Shown here piece after piece: positions 19,093 through 27,646 of a stretch of DNA of 64,000 nucleotides (the first letter of the stretch is position 1; each line of letters begins with the position of its first letter). The DNA is from Aliirhizobium wenxiniae (GTDB lineage: Bacteria > Pseudomonadota > Alphaproteobacteria > Rhizobiales > Rhizobiaceae), in contig NZ_JAEUAN010000007.1 of the NCBI RefSeq assembly GCF_019511445.1, forward strand, positions 185,348 through 249,347. The letters are read 5' to 3'. The translations under genes were made by a program, and so were the position numbers. The notes beneath the pieces were generated by a model. It saw only the letters and a program-made list of their open reading frames with translations, had not been told where the DNA came from and searched no databases.

Positions 19093-20301
19093 ATGACGAA
19101 ACAGGTAGCAATCATCGGCGGCGGGCCGGCAGGACTGATGGCAGCGGAGGTGCTTTCCGCAGCCGGCCTCTCCGTCACCGTCTATGATGCAATGCCGACT
19201 TTCGCGCGCAAATTCCTGCTGGCCGGCAAGTCGGGGCTGAACATCACCCATTCGGAGGATTTCGCCCGTTTTGCCGAGCGTTTCGGTCAAGCCACCCCTC
19301 ACCTGCGCCCGGCGCTCGATGCGTTTACACCGGATGATGTGCGCCGATGGGCGGCGGAACTCGGCACCGAAACATTCATCGGCACATCCGGCCGGGTTTT
19401 CCCGACGGTGATGAAAGCCTCTCCGCTGCTGCGCGCATGGCTGAAGCGACTGGAAGCGCAGGGGGTCACGCTCAAGACCCGGCATCGCTGGACGGGCTTT
19501 GACGGTAATGGCTACCGCTTCACGACGCCCGATGGTGAAATCACCATCCAGCCCGACGCAGCACTTCTTGCGCTCGGCGGCGCAAGCTGGCCACGGCTTG
19601 GCTCTGACGCTGCGTGGGTGCCATGGCTGAAGGATCAGGGCATAAAGGTTCACGACCTGCAGCCGGCCAATTGCGGTTTCGATGTCGACTGGAGCGGGAT
19701 CTTCGTCGAACGCTTTGCCGGTGCCCCGCTGAAATCCGTCACGACAACATCCGATGCCGGAACATATCCGGGCGAATTCGTCATCTCGAAACATGGGATC
19801 GAGGGGAGTCTCGTCTACGCCCATTCCGCCGCGCTGCGCGACCGTCTTTTACGTGACGGGAAGGCCGCGCTTAACGTCGATCTGATGCCGGGCCGCACGC
19901 AGGATCGCCTCGCCCGCGATCTCGCAAGGCAGGATGCCAAGGCAAGCTTTTCCAACCGGCTGCGCAAGGGAGCGGGGCTCGATGGCGTCAAGGCCGCATT
20001 GCTGCGCGAACTATCCGCGGATGCCAATCGCCTGATGCCGGAGCAACTCGCCGAGTTGATCAAAGCACTACCGATCCCGGTTCTGCGCCCTCGCCCGATT
20101 GCCGAGGCAATTTCATCTTCCGGCGGCATCGCGTGGAGCGATATCGACGAGCGCTACATGCTGAAATCCCGTCCCGGATTGTTCGCGGCCGGAGAAATGA
20201 TCGACTGGGAAGCGCCGACCGGCGGATATCTTCTGACCGCATGCTTTGCGACCGGGCGCGCGGCCGCACGCGGCATTCGGAACTGGCTCTCTGACAGTTA
20301 G
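19093..20301 (+). CDS. FAD-dependent flavoprotein, HI0933/TIGR03862 family
   Basis: A 402-residue flavoprotein with N-terminal dinucleotide motif IIGGGPAGLMAAEVLSAAG, AGKSGLNITHSE near residue 50 and the C-terminal FAD-contacting stretch LFAAGEMIDWEAPTGGYLL. These match the HI0933-like (BaiN-related) family. The reaction carried out by this subgroup is not firmly known. It lies 49 bp after the hydrolase gene, with a typical AACCGGAGACC leader before the ATG. Confidence 0.85.
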   Translation: MTKQVAIIGGGPAGLMAAEVLSAAGLSVTVYDAMPTFARKFLLAGKSGLNITHSEDFARFAERFGQATPHLRPALDAFTPDDVRRWAAELGTETFIGTSGRVFPTVMKASPLLRAWLKRLEAQGVTLKTRHRWTGFDGNGYRFTTPDGEITIQPDAALLALGGASWPRLGSDAAWVPWLKDQGIKVHDLQPANCGFDVDWSGIFVERFAGAPLKSVTTTSDAGTYPGEFVISKHGIEGSLVYAHSAALRDRLLRDGKAALNVDLMPGRTQDRLARDLARQDAKASFSNRLRKGAGLDGVKAALLRELSADANRLMPEQLAELIKALPIPVLRPRPIAEAISSSGGIAWSDIDERYMLKSRPGLFAAGEMIDWEAPTGGYLLTACFATGRAAARGIRNWLSDS

Positions 20302-20406
20302 TTTGGACAGGACTGCGGCCCTTTCTGCCGCTATTGTCATGGATCAATGCCGTGAAGCGGTTTTGCGGCAGATTGCACGGGAATACACCCCAACCACGCT
20401 CGTCCA

Positions 20407-21123
20407 ATGACACGCCAGAGACGTCGACACATCATCCGCAAACGGCGGACCACAACCGGTTTGGCGCTTGTCGCCGCGGTCTCCTTCATTGCCGGCATGA
20501 CGGATGCGATCGGCCTCATTCTTTCCGGCGATTTCGTCTCCTTCATGAGCGGCAACACGACACGTGCAGCGATATCCGTCGCCGATGGTGATTATAGCCA
20601 TGCGCTGACCCTGTTCGGCGCGATATGGGTGTTCATTCTCGGCAATGCACTCGGCATCGTGCTTGCTCACCGTGTCTCGGCGCGGCGCGCCTTCGTCGTG
20701 CTATCGACCGTGGCAATCCTGCTTGCAGGCGCCTCCGTGCTGCCGGCGGATTATCTGCGGGTGCAATTCTATCTGGTTGTGCTGTCGATGGGGCTTATCA
20801 ACGCGACTGTCGAACAGATCGAAGGCCTGCCGATCGGGCTCACCTATATTACCGGGGCGCTCTCTCGCTTCGGCCGCGGCATCGGGCGATGGATGATCGG
20901 TGATCGCAATCCGCGCGGCTGGCTGATCCAGACCGTGCCATGGACCGGCATGGCGGCAGGTGCCGTGACGGGAGCCTTCATCACCCATTCCATGGGCAAG
21001 GATGCACTGTCCGTCGTCGCCATGCTGACGATCATCGTCGCGCTGGCCACCCGTGCGCTGCCGCGTCCGCTCCACCTGCATTTCCAGCAGCCGATCGTTC
21101 ACCGCCGCCGCGACGCGCTGTAA
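20407..21123 (+). CDS. YoaK/DUF1275 family membrane protein
   Basis: A 238-residue inner-membrane protein with about six predicted helices. It shows the family pattern FIAGMTDAIGLILSGDFVSFMSGNTT at residues 26-51, and a TYITGALSRFGRGIGRWMIG loop. The function of DUF1275 proteins is not established. A transport role has been guessed. It stands between the flavoprotein and ydcF genes on the same strand, 30 bp before the latter. Confidence 0.82.
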   Translation: MTRQRRRHIIRKRRTTTGLALVAAVSFIAGMTDAIGLILSGDFVSFMSGNTTRAAISVADGDYSHALTLFGAIWVFILGNALGIVLAHRVSARRAFVVLSTVAILLAGASVLPADYLRVQFYLVVLSMGLINATVEQIEGLPIGLTYITGALSRFGRGIGRWMIGDRNPRGWLIQTVPWTGMAAGAVTGAFITHSMGKDALSVVAMLTIIVALATRALPRPLHLHFQQPIVHRRRDAL

Positions 21124-21153
21124 ACTGCCCGCGAATCGAATTCGCGAGCGTCC

Positions 21154-21942
21154 ATGTTTCTTCTCTCCAAGTTGTTCTGGGTTTTCGCCCAGCCGCTCTC
21201 CATCGCCTTCCTGCTTGCCACGCTTGCGGCAGTGCTCGCCTTCGTCGGCTGGCGACGGCTTTCCGGCCTTTCGGCATGTCTTGCGGCGCTGACGCTGTTC
21301 GTCACGCTGTTCACGACGACGGGCACGGTGGCTTTGCAGGTTCTCGAAGCCCGGTTTGAAAGACCGGCAGCCGATCCTGCCGACGTCTCGTGCATGATCA
21401 TCCTCGGCGGTGCCTTCGACAACGAGATCAATACGGCGCGGGGTGGCATGGAGCTCAACCAGTCGGCCGACCGCTTTGTCGAAGCCTTGCGGCTTGCCCG
21501 TAACTACAGCCAAGCGCGCATCCTGGTTTCGGGCGGTGACGGGTCGATCAGCGGCACTTTCGAGGGCGAGGCGCAGACGGCGGAGCGTTTCTTTTCGGCC
21601 TTCGGCATCTCCTCCGACCGGCTGATCAAGGAAAACACCTCGCGCACGACCTACGAGAACAGCCTCAACACGGCCGAACTTCTGAAGGCGCAAGGGCTGG
21701 AAAACTGCCTGCTGATCACCTCGGCGTTTCACATGCCGCGCTCGGTCGGCCTGTTCGCCAAGGCCGGTATCACCGTCACGCCCTGGCCGGTCGATTATCG
21801 CACCAGCGGCGTGGTGAAGCCTGGCCTGGATTTTACCCAGCCGGCGCTCAACGCCCAGATCACCACGACCGCCGTGCGAGAGTGGATGAGCCTTGCCGCC
21901 TATTATCTGACGGGCCGGATCGGCTCATTCTTCCCGAAATAG
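21154..21942 (+). CDS. YdcF/DUF218-family envelope protein
   Basis: A 262-residue protein with two N-terminal helices (roughly 10-28 and 35-58) and a DUF218 domain. The domain signatures are CMIILGGAFDNE, RILVSGGDG, ENTSRTTYENSLNTAELLK and LLITSAFHMPRSVGLF. Relatives (SanA, YdcF, ElyC) affect envelope integrity or peptidoglycan and lipid-carrier metabolism. The exact substrate is unknown. Its stop codon abuts the stop of the convergent gene at 21943 with no spacer. Confidence 0.85.
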   Translation: MFLLSKLFWVFAQPLSIAFLLATLAAVLAFVGWRRLSGLSACLAALTLFVTLFTTTGTVALQVLEARFERPAADPADVSCMIILGGAFDNEINTARGGMELNQSADRFVEALRLARNYSQARILVSGGDGSISGTFEGEAQTAERFFSAFGISSDRLIKENTSRTTYENSLNTAELLKAQGLENCLLITSAFHMPRSVGLFAKAGITVTPWPVDYRTSGVVKPGLDFTQPALNAQITTTAVREWMSLAAYYLTGRIGSFFPK

Positions 21943-22419
21943 CTATTTCTTCGAGATGGTCACGAATTTCGTTCCGCGAACGCGGACGCGCATTTCGCAC
22001 GGCACCGCATCGGTTCGTTCGCAGAAGCGCGGATGCATCTGGAACATGAAGACCATGTTGCCGAAATACTGGACGAAATCGTAGCCGTAGACCTGCGCTG
22101 TGGCGATCATGATGTAACCGCCTTCCTTCGCCTGAACGTAGAAATTCTGCGGGCAGCCATCCTGGTTGCATCTTGGTCCGCGAACGCCGTCACAGGTCAG
22201 GTCGCTGTGATCGATGACGACATCGGTGATATTGTCGTTGTTGATATCGAAGCGCTTGACGAAATTCGGCCCGAAATCGACGGTCTTGCAGCTTTTCCTG
22301 AAGAAGCCCTTTTCGAACATTTCCGGATCTTGCAGCAGTTGCTGCTGGGCCGATGCCATGACGGGCATCATCACCAGAAGGGCAATGGCTTGGATTATCG
22401 CGACAAAATGCTTTTTCAC
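21943..22419 (-). CDS. Exported hypothetical protein with a calcium-loop-like motif
   Basis: A 158-residue protein that I do not recognise. A signal peptide (MKKHFVAIIQAIALLVMMPV, cut near ASA) is followed by a mature part with six cysteines, enough for three disulfides. It also has an FDINNDNITDVVID stretch, whose D-x-N-x-D-x-x-x-D pattern resembles EF-hand/dockerin-type calcium loops. It is probably periplasmic. It is convergent with ydcF and has no partner gene on its strand. Confidence 0.7.
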   Translation of the reverse strand: MKKHFVAIIQAIALLVMMPVMASAQQQLLQDPEMFEKGFFRKSCKTVDFGPNFVKRFDINNDNITDVVIDHSDLTCDGVRGPRCNQDGCPQNFYVQAKEGGYIMIATAQVYGYDFVQYFGNMVFMFQMHPRFCERTDAVPCEMRVRVRGTKFVTISKK

Positions 22420-22539
22420 GGCTTCACCACGGAAAAATTGATCTGTTCATGATGCCGTGGCACGGATGACGTGTAGATACGGCGCGGACTATATCCTCAC
22501 CCCTTAGCCTCAGGCACTTGCGCGACGCTGGAGAACCAC

Positions 22540-23199
22540 ATGTCCCTGCTCATGATACTCGATTATGCGGGCGTTGCGGTGTTTGCCGCAACCGGCGCGC
22601 TGGCCGCCTCGCGCAAGGAGCTCGACCTGATCGGCTTCCTGTTCTTCGCAGCCGTGACCGGATCGGGCGGCGGCACGGTTCGCGACCTCATTCTCGGCCG
22701 CCCGGTCTTCTGGGTCATGGATCCGACCTATATCCTGATCTGCGTCGTGACCGGTGCCTTCGTCTATTTCACCGCCTATTACGTGGAATCCCGCTACAAG
22801 CTGCTTTTGTGGCTCGATGCGATCGGTCTTGCCGCCTATTGCGTGCTCGGTGCCGCCAAGGGCATGGCTGCAACAGGTTCGCCAACGATCGCGATCGTCA
22901 CGGGCGTGATGACCGCCACACTCGGGGGCGTATTGCGCGATGTGTTGGCAAGCGAACCTTCGGTTCTGCTGCGGCCGGAGATCTACATCACCTCGGCATT
23001 GGCGGGCGCTGCAGCCTTTACCGCCGCCCATATGATGGGACAGCCGCTGATCGTCAGCGCCGGCTTCGGCGTGATCATCTCATTTGCCCTGCGCGGCGGC
23101 GCAATTCATTACGGCTGGACCCTGCCGCGCTACATGTCGCGGCCGGGCCGGCCTCCCGAAGAAGCTCTGAAAGCGAGTAAACGAAAGAAAAAGCGTTAG
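22540..23199 (+). CDS. Trimeric intracellular cation (TRIC)-type channel family protein
   Basis: A 219-residue membrane protein with seven predicted helices in two internal repeats of the UPF0126/YadS family. The repeats are marked by GSGGGTVRDLILGRPVFWV in the first half and MTATLGGVLRDVLASEPSVLL in the second; the paired glycine-rich GGxxRD motifs are diagnostic. Bacterial TRIC homologues form potassium-permeable channels. The last four bases overlap the stop of irrA on the other strand. Confidence 0.88.
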   Translation: MSLLMILDYAGVAVFAATGALAASRKELDLIGFLFFAAVTGSGGGTVRDLILGRPVFWVMDPTYILICVVTGAFVYFTAYYVESRYKLLLWLDAIGLAAYCVLGAAKGMAATGSPTIAIVTGVMTATLGGVLRDVLASEPSVLLRPEIYITSALAGAAAFTAAHMMGQPLIVSAGFGVIISFALRGGAIHYGWTLPRYMSRPGRPPEEALKASKRKKKR

Positions 23200-23633
23200 G
23201 AGCGTTTTTCGCGCAGGCGGATGACGACGTCGACATGGGCGATTTCCATGCCTTCGGGAGGTTCCGGCAGATTGCCGATCTCCAGATTGCCGACAGGAAC
23301 GTCCAGGACTTCATTGCGGCCTTCGACGAAGAAGTGATGATGATCCGAGGTGTTGGTGTCGAAATAGGTCTTGGCGCCTTCGACGGCGAGAACGCGGATC
23401 AGGCCGGCTTCGGTAAACTGATGAAGCGTATTGTAGACGGTGGCGAGCGAGACCGGCACGCCGGCAATGATCGCTTCCTCGTGCAGCTCCTCGACCGTCA
23501 GGTGGCGGTCACCCTTGGCAAAAAGAAGATCGCCCAGCGCAACACGCTGGCGTGTCGGCCGCAAGCCATAATGGCGCAACTTCACTTCGATTTCGGGCAT
23601 GGCTTCTGCCATTCTATCCTGGAGCTCCTGCAA
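23196..23633 (-). CDS. irrA: Iron response regulator Irr (Fur family)
   Basis: A 145-residue Fur-family regulator. The winged helix includes YGLRPTRQRVALGDLLF and SLATVYNTLHQFTEAGL. The heme-sensing HHH motif lies at residues 98-100 in TSDHHHFF. The N-terminal heme regulatory motif (GCPWHD type) of Bradyrhizobium Irr is absent, as in Rhizobium and Agrobacterium Irr. Irr represses or activates iron, heme and oxidative-stress genes when heme is scarce. Its position divergent from fabA-fabB is the arrangement known from Rhizobiaceae. Confidence 0.92.
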   Translation of the reverse strand: MQELQDRMAEAMPEIEVKLRHYGLRPTRQRVALGDLLFAKGDRHLTVEELHEEAIIAGVPVSLATVYNTLHQFTEAGLIRVLAVEGAKTYFDTNTSDHHHFFVEGRNEVLDVPVGNLEIGNLPEPPEGMEIAHVDVVIRLREKRS

Positions 23634-23904
23634 CTCGCGATACTTCTCAAGTCCCGGATATAACTTTTGGCGGCTTGAGTTTCAACAGTTTCCCGCGTCG
23701 GATGCGCGCGCGACGCCTCAAATATTCGGATTTTATGCCCGTCCCTCTGGTTTGCACGCTTCGGTTCCTATATGCGGACGTGACAAAACGACGTTCCAAG
23801 GCCCCTTAGCGAGGAGCCGGAATGTTCAAGACTTCAATTTTGGCCGTGCCTGAATTCAGGCTCTGCCCGCCTGACCTAGCGATCATAGGGGGACGCGGAA
23901 TTCG

Positions 23905-24420
23905 ATGACCACCAGACAGTCCAGCTTCAGCTACGAAGAAATTATCGCCTGCGCACATGGTGAACTCTTCGGACCGGGTAACGCGCAATTGCCGTTGCCG
24001 CCGATGCTGATGGTCCACCGCATTACCGACATTTCCGAAACCGGCGGCGCTTTCGACAAGGGCTATATCCGTGCCGAATACGACGTGAAGCCGGATGACT
24101 GGTATTTTCCCTGCCATTTCGAAGGCAACCCGATCATGCCGGGCTGCCTCGGCCTTGACGGCATGTGGCAGCTGACCGGCTTCTTTCTCGGCTGGCTGGG
24201 TGAAGAAGGCCGCGGCATGGCGCTTTCGACCGGCGAAGTTAAGTTCAAGGGCATGATCCGCCCGACCACCAAGCTTCTCGAATTCGGCATCGACTTTAAG
24301 CGCGTCATGAAGGGCCGGCTCGTGCTCGGCACCGCAGACGGCTGGCTGAAGGCCGACGGAGAAACTATCTATCAGGCAACCGACCTTCGCGTCGGCCTGT
24401 CCAAGGACAAGACGGCCTGA
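23905..24420 (+). CDS. fabA: 3-hydroxydecanoyl-ACP dehydratase/isomerase
   Basis: A 171-residue hot-dog-fold enzyme that dehydrates 3-hydroxydecanoyl-ACP and isomerises the trans-2 to the cis-3 double bond, opening unsaturated fatty acid synthesis. The catalytic pair is visible as His71 and Asp85 in [16 protein letters not shown] (H70/D84 in E. coli). Length is normal. fabB follows 45 bp later. The start at ATG 23905 has a G-rich site (GGGGGA) about 11 bases upstream, rather far. Confidence 0.96.
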   Translation: MTTRQSSFSYEEIIACAHGELFGPGNAQLPLPPMLMVHRITDISETGGAFDKGYIRAEYDVKPDDWYFPCHFEGNPIMPGCLGLDGMWQLTGFFLGWLGEEGRGMALSTGEVKFKGMIRPTTKLLEFGIDFKRVMKGRLVLGTADGWLKADGETIYQATDLRVGLSKDKTA

Positions 24421-24465
24421 GTTGAACTCAAGGCCAACTGACGGAAACAACAAGGGTTACAGCAA

Positions 24466-25689
24466 ATGAGACGGGTAGTTGTCACGGGCCTCGGTATCGT
24501 GTCCTCGATCGGTAACGACGCAGGCGAAGTCACCGATTCCTTGCGGGCTGCGAAATCCGGCATCTCCTTCTCTGACGATTTCGCAGAGCACGGCTTCAAG
24601 TGCCAGGTCTGGGGTAAGCCGAATATCGACACGACGGACCTCGTCGATCGCCGCGCCATGCGCTTCCTAAGCCAAGGCGGCGCCTGGAACCATGTGGCGA
24701 TGAAGCAGGCTCTTGCCGACAGCGGTCTGGAAGAGAAGGACTACGCCGAAAACGAGCGTGTCGGCATCATCATGGGTTCGGGCGGTCCTTCCACCCGCAC
24801 GCTGATCGAAGCCGCCGATATCACGATCAAGAACAACAGCCCGAAGCGCATCGGCCCGTTCGCCGTGCCGAAGGCGATGTCCTCGACCGCATCGGCCACA
24901 CTCGCCACCTGGTTCAAGATCCACGGCGTCAACTACTCGATCTCGTCGGCCTGCTCGACCTCTGCGCATTGCATCGGCAATGCCGCCGAGATGATCCAGT
25001 GGGGCAAGCAGGACATCATGTTCGCCGGCGGCCACGAGGATCTCGACTGGACCATGTCGAACCTGTTCGACGCCATGGGCGCCATGTCGTCGAAATATAA
25101 CGCCAATGCCGCTTCCGCCTCGCGCGCCTATGACGCCGATCGCGACGGTTTCGTCATCGCCGGCGGTGCAGGCGTTCTGGTTCTCGAGGAACTGGAACAC
25201 GCCAAGGCTCGCGGCGCCAAGATCTACGCTGAAATCACCGGTTACGGCGCAACTTCCGACGGTTACGACATGGTTGCCCCGTCGGGCGAAGGCGCGATCC
25301 GCTGCATGCGCCAGGCACTTTCCACCGTGAAGGGCGAAGTCGATTACATCAACACCCATGGCACCTCGACGCCGGTGGGCGATTCGAAGGAAATCGGCGC
25401 GATCCGCGAAGTCTTCAAGGACAAAATCCCGCATATCCAGTCGACCAAGTCGCTGACCGGCCACTCGCTGGGCGCTGCCGGCGTGCAGGAATCGATCTAC
25501 GGCCTTCTGATGATGCAGGCCGGCTTCATCGGCGAAAGCGCGCATATCCAGAACCTCGACCCGGAATTCTACGGCGTGCCGATCGTGCGCAAGCGCATCG
25601 ACAATGCCAAGATCGATACAGTTCTGTCGAACTCCTTCGGTTTCGGCGGCACCAACGCCACGCTCGTATTCCAGCGCTACAACGGATAA
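24466..25689 (+). CDS. fabB: 3-oxoacyl-ACP synthase I
   Basis: A 407-residue condensing enzyme that elongates cis-3-decenoyl-ACP made by FabA. The nucleophile is Cys163 in [12 protein letters not shown], and the two catalytic histidines lie in [12 protein letters not shown] and [12 protein letters not shown]. Length equals that of E. coli FabB. It is the second and, here, last gene of the operon: a strong palindrome follows 31 bp after the stop. In related genomes fabI commonly comes next, but it is not here. Confidence 0.96.
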   Translation: MRRVVVTGLGIVSSIGNDAGEVTDSLRAAKSGISFSDDFAEHGFKCQVWGKPNIDTTDLVDRRAMRFLSQGGAWNHVAMKQALADSGLEEKDYAENERVGIIMGSGGPSTRTLIEAADITIKNNSPKRIGPFAVPKAMSSTASATLATWFKIHGVNYSISSACSTSAHCIGNAAEMIQWGKQDIMFAGGHEDLDWTMSNLFDAMGAMSSKYNANAASASRAYDADRDGFVIAGGAGVLVLEELEHAKARGAKIYAEITGYGATSDGYDMVAPSGEGAIRCMRQALSTVKGEVDYINTHGTSTPVGDSKEIGAIREVFKDKIPHIQSTKSLTGHSLGAAGVQESIYGLLMMQAGFIGESAHIQNLDPEFYGVPIVRKRIDNAKIDTVLSNSFGFGGTNATLVFQRYNG

Positions 25690-25720
25690 GCCCAAACGGC
25701 TTGCCTCTACCGGCTGATCC

Positions 25721-25754
25721 AAGACGGGTGCGCATCATGATGCGCACCCGTCTT
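25721..25754. terminator. Perfect 34-bp palindrome, probable terminator after fabB
   Basis: A perfect palindrome with no spacer: arm AAGACGGGTGCGCATCA at 25721-25737 and its exact complement at 25738-25754, followed by TGCGTTT. As RNA it would form a very stable stem between fabB and the convergent Sel1 gene. The T run is weak, so termination is likely but not certain. Confidence 0.65.
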
Positions 25755-25801
25755 GCGTTTCAGGGGATGCCATCTAGCGCCACCTGGAAGACCGACGCCG
25801 C

Positions 25802-26446
25802 CTAGTCTCGCTTCCGTTTAAGGTCTTCAGCCGCTTGAAGATTTCCGGCCGCAGCTGCTTCCTTCAGCAACGTTTTTGCCCTCTTCGGATCTTCCGCCTC
25901 AATCAGATGGGCGAGCTTCCATTTCGCCCAGTGATCCTTTGTCTTCGGCAGGCTGAGCTCGAGATAGCGTCGCGCCAATGCGACATCCTGTTTCATGCCT
26001 TCGCCATCGGCAAGCATGAAAGCCAGCATGTGATAGCCCCAGATATTGTCGTTTTCGGCCGCCGTGCGATACCAGATGGCGGCGATTGCGGCATCGGCTG
26101 TTACGGCGATCCCCTTCTGGTAACACCAGCCGACCTTGAGCTGGCCATGCTTGTCGTTCCTGGCCGCAGCCTTCATGTACCAGCGAAATGCCTGGACCGG
26201 ATCCTGAGCAAGGCCCTGGCCGTTTTCGTAGATCTCACCAAGCTTGTAGGCGGCAGCGATATTGCCCTTATCGGCGGCAAGCCGGAAATAATGGGCCGCA
26301 AGCCTCTGGTCGGCCGGGCCTGCCGCCTTGCGTCCCTGATGGACCTCGGCGGCGTTATACCATTCCCATGTGATACGGGCGGAATCGGAGAAGGCCGCGC
26401 TCGTGGCGGCAAACCATGTAACAAGAACCGCGATCAACCGTTTCAT
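25802..26446 (-). CDS. Exported Sel1-repeat protein
   Basis: A 214-residue protein with a signal peptide (MKRLIAVLVTWFAATSAAFS) and at least four Sel1-like TPR-type repeats. Examples are AAHYFRLAADKGNIAAAYKLG, QAFRWYMKAAARNDKHGQLKVG (only as pattern) and ALARRYLELSL. Consensus cores A-x-x-x-L-G and G-x-G are clear. Such proteins act as periplasmic scaffolds, for example in exopolysaccharide or envelope regulation. The partner here is unknown. It is convergent with fabB and stands alone. Confidence 0.82.
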   Translation of the reverse strand: MKRLIAVLVTWFAATSAAFSDSARITWEWYNAAEVHQGRKAAGPADQRLAAHYFRLAADKGNIAAAYKLGEIYENGQGLAQDPVQAFRWYMKAAARNDKHGQLKVGWCYQKGIAVTADAAIAAIWYRTAAENDNIWGYHMLAFMLADGEGMKQDVALARRYLELSLPKTKDHWAKWKLAHLIEAEDPKRAKTLLKEAAAAGNLQAAEDLKRKRD

Positions 26447-26541
26447 TCACGCGCCCCAAACCACCGAATGCAACCTTAATTTGCATTCGGTGAACTAGGC
26501 AAGTGTTGAATATGAACCGGGCGGCTAATCGCTGCGAAGCG

Positions 26542-27549
26542 TTACTTCTTGCCCCACATGACCTTGAACTTCGAGTTGCGGCAGGTCTCGCCGTATTCGC
26601 GGAAGGCTTCGGCCAGAACCGGCTCGTAGGGAAGGCCGCGGTTGGCGACCATCATCAGCCGGCCGCCCTGCTTCAGCGCTGCGGCCGCGGTGCGGATCAT
26701 CGTCTTGCCCAGTTCCGGATCGGCGGCCTGCGCCTCATGGAAGGGCGGGTTCATGATGACGAGATCGTATTTTTCCTTCGGCGGCTCGGCTCCAAGATCC
26801 TGCCAGAAGAAACGTGCCTGCAGATCCGGGCAATTATGCGCAAGGTTCTGCTTGGCGAATTCCAACGCCCGGTAATCGGCCTCGAACAGGTCGATGCGGT
26901 TCACCCGCGGCGACTTTTCCGCAAGCATCACCGAGAGATAACCCCAGCCTGCGCCGAAATCGGCGACATTGCCGTCGAAATCGGTCGGGAAGCGGCCTGC
27001 GAGAAGCTCTGAGCCCGCATCGATGCGATCATGGCTGAACATGCCCGGAGCCGCCTGGAAGCGGCCCTCGACCGTTACAGCGGTCTTCTTCAATGCCTTG
27101 ATCGCGTCACCGGCATCTTCCGGCCGTGCGAACCAGATGGCGACGCCATGATATTTCGGCGCGTAGTCGAGGATGATGCCGAGCTTCAGGAGCATGGTGC
27201 GGATTGGCTGGATGCCGTCTTCCTTGCCGCCGGCGACGACGATCAGGCCGCCGACCTTTACGCGCGCCAGAGCTTCCGCGATGCGGTTCTCGTTGTCACC
27301 GCGATGCTTGCCGCACAGAACCAGCGCGCCGTCGTAATCCTCGCCCTCGGCTTCGGGAAAGGCATTGTTGCGCAGGGCGCGGAAAAGCGGGCGGAACGGC
27401 TGCACAGAGGTAATATCCGCGTCGAAACCTTCCGGCCGCGCATTGCCGGCCTCGGCGCCGAGAAAGATCACCCGCTCGCCTTCACCGGGCATGGGCACGG
27501 CGTCGGTGACAAAAGGATGGAAGAGGGTTTTCAGCGCGTCGCGGCTCAT
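26542..27549 (-). CDS. rsmC: 16S rRNA (guanine-N2) methyltransferase, RsmC-like
   Basis: A 335-residue class I SAM methyltransferase. The C-terminal catalytic domain shows NVADFGAGWGYLSVML (SAM motif I), the acidic loop DLFEADYRALEFAKQN and the N2-guanine signature VIMNPPFHE. The N-terminal half is the degenerate pseudo-domain typical of RsmC/RlmG enzymes. It would modify G1207 of 16S rRNA if it is a true RsmC. Confusion with RlmG is possible. It lies downstream of pnp but beyond a terminator, so it has its own promoter. Confidence 0.85.
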   Translation of the reverse strand: MSRDALKTLFHPFVTDAVPMPGEGERVIFLGAEAGNARPEGFDADITSVQPFRPLFRALRNNAFPEAEGEDYDGALVLCGKHRGDNENRIAEALARVKVGGLIVVAGGKEDGIQPIRTMLLKLGIILDYAPKYHGVAIWFARPEDAGDAIKALKKTAVTVEGRFQAAPGMFSHDRIDAGSELLAGRFPTDFDGNVADFGAGWGYLSVMLAEKSPRVNRIDLFEADYRALEFAKQNLAHNCPDLQARFFWQDLGAEPPKEKYDLVIMNPPFHEAQAADPELGKTMIRTAAAALKQGGRLMMVANRGLPYEPVLAEAFREYGETCRNSKFKVMWGKK

Positions 27550-27587
27550 GGGTTCGGACCTTAGCGGATCGTGTTTCTTGTCTATGA

Positions 27588-27623
27588 ATAAAGAAAAGGC
27601 GCGGAAGAAGAAACTTCCGCGCC
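27588..27623 (-). terminator. Intrinsic terminator of the pnp transcript
   Basis: Read on the minus strand, GGCGCGGAAG (27623-27614) pairs with CTTCCGCGCC (27607-27598) around a 6-base loop, followed by TTTTCTTT. It lies between the pnp stop and the rsmC start. Confidence 0.88.
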
Positions 27624-27646
27624 CTTCATTTCAATCGGTCGAAAGC

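Noticed and set aside
23634..23904. Irr/ICE or Fur box in the irrA-fabA gap
   Set aside because: AT-rich patches are present, but I could not find a convincing ICE-type palindrome by eye.
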